The notes beneath the pieces are model-generated. The model was given only the letters and a program-made list of their open reading frames with translations, ran no database searches and had not been told where the DNA came from. From an uncultured Oscillospiraceae bacterium (GTDB lineage: Bacteria > Bacillota > Clostridia > Oscillospirales > Ruminococcaceae): a stretch of DNA of 64,000 nt. Positions 8,679 to 15,429 of the stretch are shown piece after piece. The DNA lies in contig CAJTTH010000011.1 of NCBI GenBank assembly GCA_910579125.1, forward strand, positions 1-64,000, read 5' to 3'. A program made the translations under genes and the position numbers. Position 1 is the stretch's first letter. Each line of letters opens with the position of its first letter.

Positions 8679-8777
8679 GGCAAAAGCTCGCACCGCTCAC
8701 TTCGTTCGCTAGCCAACGGTAACTCCTCCGCTTCACTTCGTTCCGCTCTGTCGTCACCGTTGCTTGCGACTTTTGCC
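8679..8777. repeat. Nested palindromic (REP-like) element, copy 1, in the leuS leader
   Basis: Outer arms pair GGCAAAAG.TCGCA (8679-8692) with TGCGACTTTTGCC (8765-8777). Inner arms pair CAACGGT (8714-8720) with ACCGTTG (8756-8762). Between the arms lie CCGCTCACTTCGTTCGCTAG and a centre of CGCTTCACTTCGTTCCGCTC. The core CTCACTTCGTT also occurs in the copy at 30293-30408 (opposite strand) with different arms. It falls between the T-box terminator and the leuS ribosome site. A direct repeat of GGCAAAAGCTCGC starts at 8654. Confidence 0.6.
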
Positions 8778-8959
8778 CCTGCTACTTTATAATGTCGCTG
8801 TTTGCTATTATTTGAAAGGCTTCGCAATTTCGGCGAGCCTTGCTCCCTCCGCAAGGTCGCTCGAAACCGCTCCCTACGCTTTGCTTCGGTCGCTTTGCTA
8901 CGCCCACTTCAACCTTGAATGTTGACAATAACTTTTGGCTTACCTCGCCACGCTTAAAA

Positions 8960-9190
8960 CAGAAAAACTCCACCCCCATATCAAGAGGTGAAGTCAAACT
9001 CCACTGTACCACTCTCGTTGACGGAAACCCGCCCGCTCGATCTCTCTGTAACGGGAGAACCCGAAACCGACTACTTAAATGTTCACCGATTCTGCTCGGG
9101 GAGGAGCTATTATCCGCGCCGACCTGCCGTTTCGCACCGAACAACGGCTCTCTGAAAGGCGAATGCGGTTTTTTCTCCCGTCAAAGCATT
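8960..9190 (-). promoter_or_regulatory. T-box riboswitch controlling leuS
   Basis: Read on the minus strand, the leader has the ordered T-box landmarks. AGAGAG (9148-9153) is followed by the GGTG.GAAACGG apical arm. Then come a candidate specifier region AGCTCCTC (9101-9108) containing the Leu codon CTC, the AGTAG-CGGG-CCCGTTACAGAG segment, and the T-box proper TGGTACAGTGG (9001-9011). Its TGGT would pair with the ACCA end of tRNA-Leu. The antiterminator GTGGAGT-ACTTCAC and the terminator ACTTCACCTC-GGGGTGGAGT followed by TTTTT (8967-8994) overlap and are mutually exclusive. Uncharged tRNA-Leu should therefore raise leuS expression. The exact specifier position is inferred. Confidence 0.9.
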
Positions 9191-9207
9191 TCCAAAATAT
9201 CATTAAT

Positions 9208-9236
9208 ATTTTATCACACTTTTCCGCTTTTGTCAA
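9208..9236 (-). promoter_or_regulatory. Sigma-A promoter of the leuS T-box leader
   Basis: Minus strand TTGACA (9231-9236), a 17-nt spacer and TAAAAT (9208-9213). Transcription should begin near 9201, giving a leader of about 565 nt. Confidence 0.8.
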
Positions 9237-9282
9237 GAGGAATTTCGTGATTTTTCGCGAAACACTCCCCGAGAAAATTCGC

Positions 9283-9648
9283 TCAGCGCTCCGTGTAGAA
9301 GCGATAATATGATACCGCGCTCTTTTCGCGATATTTGCGGAAAACGGGCAGCCCCGCCCAAAGCAGCGACGGCAGTCCGACAACGGGCAGAAAAAGCGGT
9401 CCGAGTATTATCGACTGGAGCGTATGCCCGTATTCGTGCATTAAAGTAAAATCGCGGTGCTCGCTGTACATTGCACTCTCGGTGATGAAAATGAATATTC
9501 CGAGACCCGGACTACCGCGCCGAGACCTCCGGACCGTAACGACCGCGCTCCCGTACCGAAAATGCCTCCGTTCGATATTCGCCAAGAAAATACAAAAACC
9601 GACAACGTTTTGTATAATTCCCCAAGTGAATTGCAAAATGTAATACAC
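9283..9648 (-). CDS. Small membrane protein with HEYGH zinc-peptidase-like motif
   Basis: A 121-residue protein starting with GTG at 9648 that overlaps the stop of the upstream zinc-ribbon gene (TAGTG), so it is translationally coupled. The N-terminus is hydrophobic (a likely membrane segment, residues 2-24). MHEYGHTLQSIILGPLFLP near residue 70 contains HExxH, the zinc-binding motif of metallopeptidases, followed by a second hydrophobic stretch. Proteins of this size with HEYGHT exist as a conserved uncharacterised group; a third ligand and protease activity cannot be confirmed. It ends shortly before the leuS leader promoter. Confidence 0.6.
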   Translation of the reverse strand: MYYILQFTWGIIQNVVGFCIFLANIERRHFRYGSAVVTVRRSRRGSPGLGIFIFITESAMYSEHRDFTLMHEYGHTLQSIILGPLFLPVVGLPSLLWAGLPVFRKYREKSAVSYYRFYTER

Positions 9649-10076
9649 TAAATGTTCCGTTCCATTTCGTCGGTAGGCTCATAGTCGATCTTCCAGTCCA
9701 ACGGCGAGCCGAGTGCCTTGCACTTTGTACAGCGAACGCCGATATACACCCATTTCACGCTGCCGTTCCTGCGCCGCTGAAAGCCTACGCGTGTGTTATA
9801 GACGCGGTTTTGGCAAAGCGGACACTCAAAGTCCTCGGGGTCTGCGTCCTCCCAGTATTCGGCGCTGTCGGCAAGCAGCTTTTCCGCACCGCAGCTTTCA
9901 CACTTTACCCCGATAACGCTCTCGTCCTGATCGCACCTTATAGTAAACGTATCCCCGCCGCAGCCGCACACCACGGGCTTTACGTCGAGCGCGGAGTTGT
10001 CGGAATACGCCTTGAGATACTCGTCGATATCGTTGGCGGTTGCGCTTGCCCAAAATTCATCAGTCTTGTCGATCAT
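9648..10076 (-). CDS. Zinc-ribbon protein of unknown function
   Basis: A 142-residue acidic, soluble protein with two cysteine clusters. The first is CGCGGDTF with CESCG about 20 residues later (near residues 38-62). The second is CPLC with CTKC about 32 residues later (near 89-124). These look like two zinc ribbons, as in rubredoxin-type or RNA/DNA-binding adaptors. No catalytic domain is seen. The start overlaps the stop of the upstream membrane-protein gene by 4 bp (ATGA), and it is coupled to the HEYGH gene downstream. I do not recognise a named family. Confidence 0.6.
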   Translation of the reverse strand: MIDKTDEFWASATANDIDEYLKAYSDNSALDVKPVVCGCGGDTFTIRCDQDESVIGVKCESCGAEKLLADSAEYWEDADPEDFECPLCQNRVYNTRVGFQRRRNGSVKWVYIGVRCTKCKALGSPLDWKIDYEPTDEMERNI

Positions 10077-10813
10077 GTCGTTTTCTCCTTTATACTATGT
10101 TGTTTAATGAAACGAGTCGGAACATAAGCCGTAATAAGAACCAGCACTCCCACCAGCTCCAGCCAGAATATCGCGGGCATTTTGTCAAGGAACGGGTACA
10201 CCTCATACAGCTGCGACGGCAGCTCCCCGATCATAACGTAGTTGGTGTGGAAAAAGTGGTTAAACAGCGCCATTAAGCCGATATACGCGTTGCCGATAAA
10301 GAACGTGAGCACTACGCCCTTTATCGAGGTCCCATATTCGAGAACGAACAGGCAATACAGGCTGAACAACAGCATTATATGGTGGCTTATGATGAACTGG
10401 TAAAAAATGTATCCGCCCCATGTACGGTGCAGGTCGGGCCATATGATTGCGGGCAACGGACCTATCAGCGTGAAAAAGTAGATCACGCGGTAAAGATTAT
10501 GTTTATTGTCGGTCGAGAGAATGTACATCATAAAGAAGTTCGCGATAAAGCAAAGGTGGAACGGTAAGTCCTCTTCCAAACGCCACTCGCCAATCGCGAT
10601 GCGCCCCGTGTAATGCACCACCATATTCGCGAAAAGCAGCGCCGCCATTACGCGTCTGATAACGGTAAAATGCCCGAACTCCCTCAGCCGCTTTCGGAAG
10701 ACGAACAGCAGTATATATAAAATAAGAAAGAACACAGATAGCCCGATATGAAGCCCGCCAAACAGCTTCAATCCGGGATCGCCCTCCAGCTCTCTTCTGA
10801 AAAAATCAACCAT
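10073..10813 (-). CDS. YwaF/TIGR02206-like integral membrane protein
   Basis: I place the start at 10813 (MVDFFRRELEG), where GGAG lies upstream, rather than at 10957. The product is about 246 residues with seven or so hydrophobic segments. It includes the FHLCFIANFFMMYIL stretch and a later ISHHIMLLFSLY segment, a pattern typical of the TIGR02206/YwaF family of membrane proteins of unknown function. No transport or enzymatic motif is visible. It heads a three-gene, overlapping unit with the zinc-ribbon and HEYGH genes. Confidence 0.7.
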   Translation of the reverse strand: MVDFFRRELEGDPGLKLFGGLHIGLSVFFLILYILLFVFRKRLREFGHFTVIRRVMAALLFANMVVHYTGRIAIGEWRLEEDLPFHLCFIANFFMMYILSTDNKHNLYRVIYFFTLIGPLPAIIWPDLHRTWGGYIFYQFIISHHIMLLFSLYCLFVLEYGTSIKGVVLTFFIGNAYIGLMALFNHFFHTNYVMIGELPSQLYEVYPFLDKMPAIFWLELVGVLVLITAYVPTRFIKQHSIKEKTT

Positions 10814-10911
10814 AAATACATCTCCGAAACCGTAAAAACAAAACTTTTCGTATATTATAGCACATTTTTTACTAAATTGCAATACCCGGGGAAAAATAAC
10901 AGAAATATCGG

Positions 10912-10940
10912 TAGACAAAACGCAAATTTTGTGATATAAT
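10912..10940 (+). promoter_or_regulatory. Sigma-A promoter of the DUF1858-trmK unit
   Basis: TAGACA (10912-10917), a 17-nt spacer and a perfect TATAAT (10935-10940), with the ATG about 50 bp downstream. Confidence 0.7.
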
Positions 10941-10987
10941 AAATATGTGTATGTCAATACACATTAGTAAAGAAAGGAAGTATTATT

Positions 10988-11188
10988 ATGAAAGTAACTG
11001 TTGATACCATTATCGGTGATATTCTTGATTTTAACGGCGAGGCTGCCGCTCCCATCTTTCTCGCAATGGGAATGCACTGTCTCGGCTGTCCGTCCGCGCG
11101 CGGCGAGTCCGTCGGACAGGCTTGCTCCGTTCACGGCGTTGACGCGAACGATATAGTCAACAAGCTGAACGCGGCTCTGGGCGAGTGA
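10988..11188 (+). CDS. DUF1858 domain protein (small disulfide/hybrid-cluster-associated family)
   Basis: A 66-residue protein that is a complete DUF1858 domain: it opens MKVTVDTIIGDIL and contains GMHCLGCPSARGESV. The CxxC pair (CLGC) is the family hallmark and suggests metal binding or redox activity, though the function is unproven. An AAAGGAAG ribosome site precedes the ATG. The trmK gene starts 1 bp after its stop, so both are in one transcript. Confidence 0.85.
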   Translation: MKVTVDTIIGDILDFNGEAAAPIFLAMGMHCLGCPSARGESVGQACSVHGVDANDIVNKLNAALGE

Positions 11189-11189
11189 T

Positions 11190-11855
11190 TTGTTCACTCT
11201 TGACAACAGGCTGAAAACAGCGGCGGAGCTGTGCAGAAACGGCAAAACAGCCGCGGACATCGGCTGTGACCATGCACAGCTCGCTTGCCGCTTGGCTATG
11301 GACAAATCGGCGCTCGTTATTGCCTCGGACGTTCGCGACGGTCCGCTTGAGGCGGCGCGCAGAACGGTCTCGGAAACGGGCGTTGACAATATCCGCATAG
11401 TAAAATCGGACGGTCTGGCGGAGATCGACTTTGCCGACGACGTTATCATCTGCGGAATGGGCGGCGAGCTTATTGCGCGGATAATCGGCGGCTGCCGCTT
11501 TCTTAACGCCGATACGCGGTTCATTCTTCAGCCGATGACGCGCGCGGAATTTCTGCGCAAGTGGCTGTACCAAAACGGTTTTGATATTCTTGAGGAACGC
11601 GTTGCCTACGACGGCGGGCGCGGCTACACGGTAATGCTGGCTGCGTATACGGGCATTCAGCGTGAGATTAGTACCGTTGAATCGCTTACGGGTAAGATTA
11701 CCGATCGTATTTTTTTGCGGAAAATTGCCGAAAAGTTGAGAAAAAATGCCGAAGGAATGGAAAAATCTCACAACAGCGCAGAGCAAGCAAGGGTTTTTCG
11801 GGATATGGCGAATGAAATTCTCGACAGGACGAATAACCTTGAAAGCGATTTATAA
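11190..11855 (+). CDS. trmK: tRNA (adenine(22)-N1)-methyltransferase TrmK
   Basis: A 221-residue class I AdoMet-dependent methyltransferase that makes m1A22 in tRNA in Gram-positive bacteria. AdoMet motif I is TAADIGCDHAQLA near residues 20-32. SDGLAEI and the catalytic region DDVIICGMGGELI near residues 83-95 follow, then the QPMTRAEFLRKWL segment typical of the TrmK/YqfN family. The start is a TTG at 11190 directly after the DUF1858 stop, with only a weak ribosome site, so translational coupling is likely. The nif3-like gene downstream is the usual neighbour of trmK in Firmicutes, which supports the call. Confidence 0.9.
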   Translation: MFTLDNRLKTAAELCRNGKTAADIGCDHAQLACRLAMDKSALVIASDVRDGPLEAARRTVSETGVDNIRIVKSDGLAEIDFADDVIICGMGGELIARIIGGCRFLNADTRFILQPMTRAEFLRKWLYQNGFDILEERVAYDGGRGYTVMLAAYTGIQREISTVESLTGKITDRIFLRKIAEKLRKNAEGMEKSHNSAEQARVFRDMANEILDRTNNLESDL

Positions 11856-12022
11856 CAATGGTTTCAGACACTAATTCACAAATTTGCACTTTTCGTGAAT
11901 TACCGACACAAACCGAAATATACCACACAATCTTAAAAGGTGAGATATTTCTCTTGTTTTAAAAAAATCTCGAAAAGAAATTATGGGTAAATCGTTTCTA
12001 ATCTGACATATTTGTGCATTTA

Positions 12023-12050
12023 ATGACAAAATGTATTATCACGATAATAT
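12023..12050 (+). promoter_or_regulatory. Candidate promoter of nif3-like gene
   Basis: ATGACA (12023-12028), a 16-nt spacer and TAATAT (12045-12050), about 50 bp before the ATG. Both boxes are imperfect. The 247-bp gap between trmK and this gene also holds an AATTCAC...GTGAATT stem (11873-11901) with no T-run. Confidence 0.4.
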
Positions 12051-12102
12051 ACTTGTCGTAATTTGTCGCATTTGTATTACGGAACGTTGACGAGGTGTAA
12101 TA

Positions 12103-12876
12103 ATGACGGTTGGAGATATTTTAAGCTATTTGGATACGCTCGCTCCGCTGAAAAGCGCCGAGAGTTTTGACAACGTGGGCTTGCTTGCCGGAGACGGCAC
12201 TGCGGAGGTCACGGGAGTGTGCTGCTGCCTTGACATAACGCACGATGTTATCAAGGAGGCTGCCGAAAAGGGCGCAAACCTCATCGTTTCGCACCACCCC
12301 GTGATATTTGACGCGCTGAAGCGCATTTCCGCGCGGAGCGTTGTTGCGGAGCTTATCCGCCGCGATATTGCCGCGATAGCCATGCACACCAACTTCGATA
12401 TCGCTGATGGCGGCGTAAACGATACGTTGGTGGAGCTGTTGGAATGGACGAGCGAGGGTGTTCTCGAGGTAACGCAGCCCGACGGAAAGGGTTTCGGCGC
12501 GGTTTGCGAGATACCGCTCGAGTTCACGCCGCAGATTCTCGCCGAGTACTGCAAGGAAAAGCTCGACCTTGGCGGCGTTCGTTACAGCCGGACGAACCGC
12601 TCTATAAAGCAGATCGCGGTATGCTGCGGCGGCGGTGTCGACCGAAACGTAATGCGGCTTGCCCGCGAACGCGGCTGTGACGCGATAGTCTCCGGCGATA
12701 TCAAGCACAATTTTTGGGTCGAGGCGGAAAACTGCGGGATGACGCTTGTCGACGCGGGGCATTTCGGCACGGAAAAGGCGGCAGCACACAGGCTTGCGAA
12801 GCTCGTCACGGCAGAGTTTTCGTCCGTTCCCGTGTTCAGCGCGGAGTGCGAGCAAGACCCTTGCGAATACGTCTGA
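12103..12876 (+). CDS. Nif3-like dinuclear metal-center protein (YqfO type)
   Basis: A 257-residue member of the Nif3/YqfO (GTP cyclohydrolase I type 2 homologue) family, which forms hexameric toroids with a dinuclear metal site. Metal ligands are visible: VSHHPVIFD (His-His, near residue 63), the MHTNFD segment near residue 95, and GHFGTEK near the C-terminus. It lacks the roughly 100-residue PII-like insert found in B. subtilis YqfO, matching the shorter form. The cellular role is unresolved. Its position after trmK is conserved in Firmicutes. The ribosome site is GAGGTG. Confidence 0.9.
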   Translation: MTVGDILSYLDTLAPLKSAESFDNVGLLAGDGTAEVTGVCCCLDITHDVIKEAAEKGANLIVSHHPVIFDALKRISARSVVAELIRRDIAAIAMHTNFDIADGGVNDTLVELLEWTSEGVLEVTQPDGKGFGAVCEIPLEFTPQILAEYCKEKLDLGGVRYSRTNRSIKQIAVCCGGGVDRNVMRLARERGCDAIVSGDIKHNFWVEAENCGMTLVDAGHFGTEKAAAHRLAKLVTAEFSSVPVFSAECEQDPCEYV

Positions 12877-12930
12877 GCCGATGTTCGCAAGGCGTTATCG
12901 AAATAAATTTACTCGAAAGGGGGCGGCGGT

Positions 12931-14691
12931 ATGTCGCTTGACGGAGCACTTTTACACTGCGTAAAGGAAGAGCTGAAAAATCTGATAGGCGCGAGGGTCG
13001 ACAAGATCTACCAGCCCTCGCGCGAGGAAATAGTGCTTACTCTGCGGCTGCTCGGCGGCGCGGACAAGAGCCGCAAATCGCTGATATTCTCGGCGAACGG
13101 CGGCTCGGCGCGCGTAAACCTCACAAGCGCGGAGTTCGAGAACCCGCAGTCGCCGCCGATGTTCTGTATGCTGCTGCGCAAGCACTTGGGCGGCGGTCGG
13201 CTCGTCGATATACGTCAGGACGGACTCGAGCGCATTTTGTACTTCGATTTCGAGTGCACCAACGAGATCGGCGATATCGTCGTGAACACGGTCGTTTCGG
13301 AGATCATGGGGCGGCACAGCAACATTATCGTGGTGCGTGACGGTCGGGTCGTCGACAGCATAAAGCGCGTGACCGACGAGGTCTCAAGCGTTCGGCGCGT
13401 GCTGCCGAATATCGTCTACGAAACCCCTCCGCGCGCGGAGCGTCTGAATTTGCTTGAAGTGACTTCGGGAGAGGTTCTGCGTGCGCTTAACGGCAGAACG
13501 GACAGGCTTGCAAAGGCGCTGCCTGATATTCTGGAGGGAGTATCGCCGATTTTCGCCCGAGAGTGCGCATATTGTGCGGCGGGCGATGTTGACGTGCCGT
13601 GCGGCGGTCTTATGGATGAGCAGCGCGGACGCATTGGCGTGTTCCTCGACAAGGCGAAAGCGGCACTGAACGGCGCGGCAGAGTTCACCATGCTCACGGA
13701 CGAAACGGGGAAGAAAAAGGACTTCTGTTTCGTTGATATCGGACAGTACGGCTCGGCAATGACCGTGACAAAATTCGACACAGCGAACGCTTTGCTCGAC
13801 GATTTCTTTTCGTCGGCGGGGAGAGCCGAGCGCACCAGACAGCGCGCTCACGACCTTTTAAAGACCGTAAACAACGCATACGAGCGCGTTTCACGAAAAC
13901 TGGAATTACAGAAAAAGGAGCTCGCCGAGTGCGGAGAACGCGAGGTTTTCCGAGTCTGCGGCGATCTCATAAACGCCAATATCTACCAACTCGAAAAAGG
14001 AATGACCTCGTGTACGCTGGACGATTTCTACACGGGAGAGCGCCGCGAGATAAAGCTCGACGCGCGGCTTACTCCGTCGCAGAACGCGCAGAGGTATTAC
14101 GCGGAATACCGCAAGCTGGACACTGCCGAGAAGATGCTCACAGAGCTTATCAAAAAGGGCGCGGACGATCTGGTTTATCTGGACAGCGTTCTGGACTGCA
14201 TTTCCCGAAACGAAAACGAACAGGAACTGAACGAGATACGCCGCGAGCTCCGCGAACAGGGGTTCATTAGGGGCGGCAGAGATAAGCCCGACGATAAGCG
14301 GAAAAAGCTCTCCGAGCCTATGAAATTCCGCTCGACGGACGGCTTCGAGATACTTGTCGGCAAAAATAACAAACAGAACGACACGCTCACGCTGAAAACC
14401 GCAAAGGCGACGGACATCTGGCTTCACACCAAGGATATCGCGGGTTCGCACGTCATCATAAAAACGGACGGCAAAACGCCCTCCGAGCAGACGATATTCG
14501 AGGCGGCGCAGCTTGCGGCGTTCCATTCCAAGGGGCGAAGCGGTTCGGGCGTTCCCGTCGATTACACGGCGGTAAAGTTCGTCAAAAAGCCCGCGGGGGC
14601 GAAGCCCGGAATGGTGATCTTTACCAACAACAAAACGCTTTATGTTACACCTGACGAGAGCGTCACCGAGAAGCTGCGCGCGAAAGGTTAA
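12931..14691 (+). CDS. rqcH: Ribosome quality control factor RqcH (NFACT / fibronectin-binding-type protein)
   Basis: A 586-residue NFACT protein. RqcH binds stalled 50S subunits and recruits tRNA-Ala to add C-terminal alanine tails that mark nascent chains for degradation. The NFACT-N domain (MSLDGALLHCVKEELKNLIG) is followed by helix-hairpin and coiled-coil segments (about residues 290-440). The C-terminal NFACT-R domain contains DIWLHTKDIAGSHVII. Older annotations call it a fibronectin-binding protein. A GAAAGGGGGC ribosome site precedes the ATG. An unrecognised gene follows 12 bp after its stop, with valS next. Confidence 0.92.
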   Translation: MSLDGALLHCVKEELKNLIGARVDKIYQPSREEIVLTLRLLGGADKSRKSLIFSANGGSARVNLTSAEFENPQSPPMFCMLLRKHLGGGRLVDIRQDGLERILYFDFECTNEIGDIVVNTVVSEIMGRHSNIIVVRDGRVVDSIKRVTDEVSSVRRVLPNIVYETPPRAERLNLLEVTSGEVLRALNGRTDRLAKALPDILEGVSPIFARECAYCAAGDVDVPCGGLMDEQRGRIGVFLDKAKAALNGAAEFTMLTDETGKKKDFCFVDIGQYGSAMTVTKFDTANALLDDFFSSAGRAERTRQRAHDLLKTVNNAYERVSRKLELQKKELAECGEREVFRVCGDLINANIYQLEKGMTSCTLDDFYTGERREIKLDARLTPSQNAQRYYAEYRKLDTAEKMLTELIKKGADDLVYLDSVLDCISRNENEQELNEIRRELREQGFIRGGRDKPDDKRKKLSEPMKFRSTDGFEILVGKNNKQNDTLTLKTAKATDIWLHTKDIAGSHVIIKTDGKTPSEQTIFEAAQLAAFHSKGRSGSGVPVDYTAVKFVKKPAGAKPGMVIFTNNKTLYVTPDESVTEKLRAKG

Positions 14692-14703
14692 AGGAGCATA
14701 CAA

Positions 14704-15405
14704 ATGGGAATTTACAAAATACCGTTGGAATTTAAAGCCGGCGAGTTCAAATTCGGCGAGTTACCCGACTATAAGAACGGCGAATGTCTGGAGCTCGATT
14801 ACGATAACGAATATCAGATAATGATATACGAGGTGCCGCTTTACGAAAACGAAGCCCGCATTTATACCGTTCCGAGGGAGCTTATTCCCTCCGGATTGAC
14901 CGCCGCATACGGTGAGGACGGCGTGCTGGATAAAGTCGAACTATCCGAAAACGGGAAAACGCGGCTGATCTACATTCGGTTTAAGAATATCAAGGCGTCC
15001 GAAAGAGCGATCTTGAAGTTCGTCAAGGAACAGGCGAATAATATTTCCGATGTGATAATCAAACGCAAGCAGACGCTGGCAAGGCTTTTCGTTGAGAAAT
15101 TTTACGACGGAGAAGCGGTCGATATCGCTGCCAAGACAGCCACTGCCGAGGAAATGCAGGCGGTAATTGACGAATATGACGGAGATGCCGCGACTGCCGA
15201 CAACAGCGGAAATTATCCCGTTGAAAACAGGGTCGAACTTGATCGTGAGACGCTTGGCGTTATGATGATGTGCACCAACAGCTATTTTACAAATATTCTG
15301 TATAATAAAGCATCGGAAACTTTCGCGGAACGTCTGGAAAGCCGCGTTCTCAAAAAGACGAAGACAACCGAGGATTTCAGATTTATATGCGAGGAATACG
15401 ATTAA
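14704..15405 (+). CDS. Conserved-looking hypothetical protein upstream of valS
   Basis: A 233-residue soluble, acidic protein starting MGIYKIPLEFKAGEF after an AAAGGAG site. Predicted beta-rich N-terminus (residues 1-100) and helical C-terminus. No Cys cluster, P-loop, signal peptide or membrane segment is visible; three consecutive Met occur near residue 189. It is not a shadow: the ribosome site, codon use and tight spacing to rqcH (12 bp) and valS all support expression. I do not recognise the family and propose no function. Confidence 0.65.
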   Translation: MGIYKIPLEFKAGEFKFGELPDYKNGECLELDYDNEYQIMIYEVPLYENEARIYTVPRELIPSGLTAAYGEDGVLDKVELSENGKTRLIYIRFKNIKASERAILKFVKEQANNISDVIIKRKQTLARLFVEKFYDGEAVDIAAKTATAEEMQAVIDEYDGDAATADNSGNYPVENRVELDRETLGVMMMCTNSYFTNILYNKASETFAERLESRVLKKTKTTEDFRFICEEYD

Positions 15406-15429
15406 GATATGGCAAGAAAGGACACAGAA

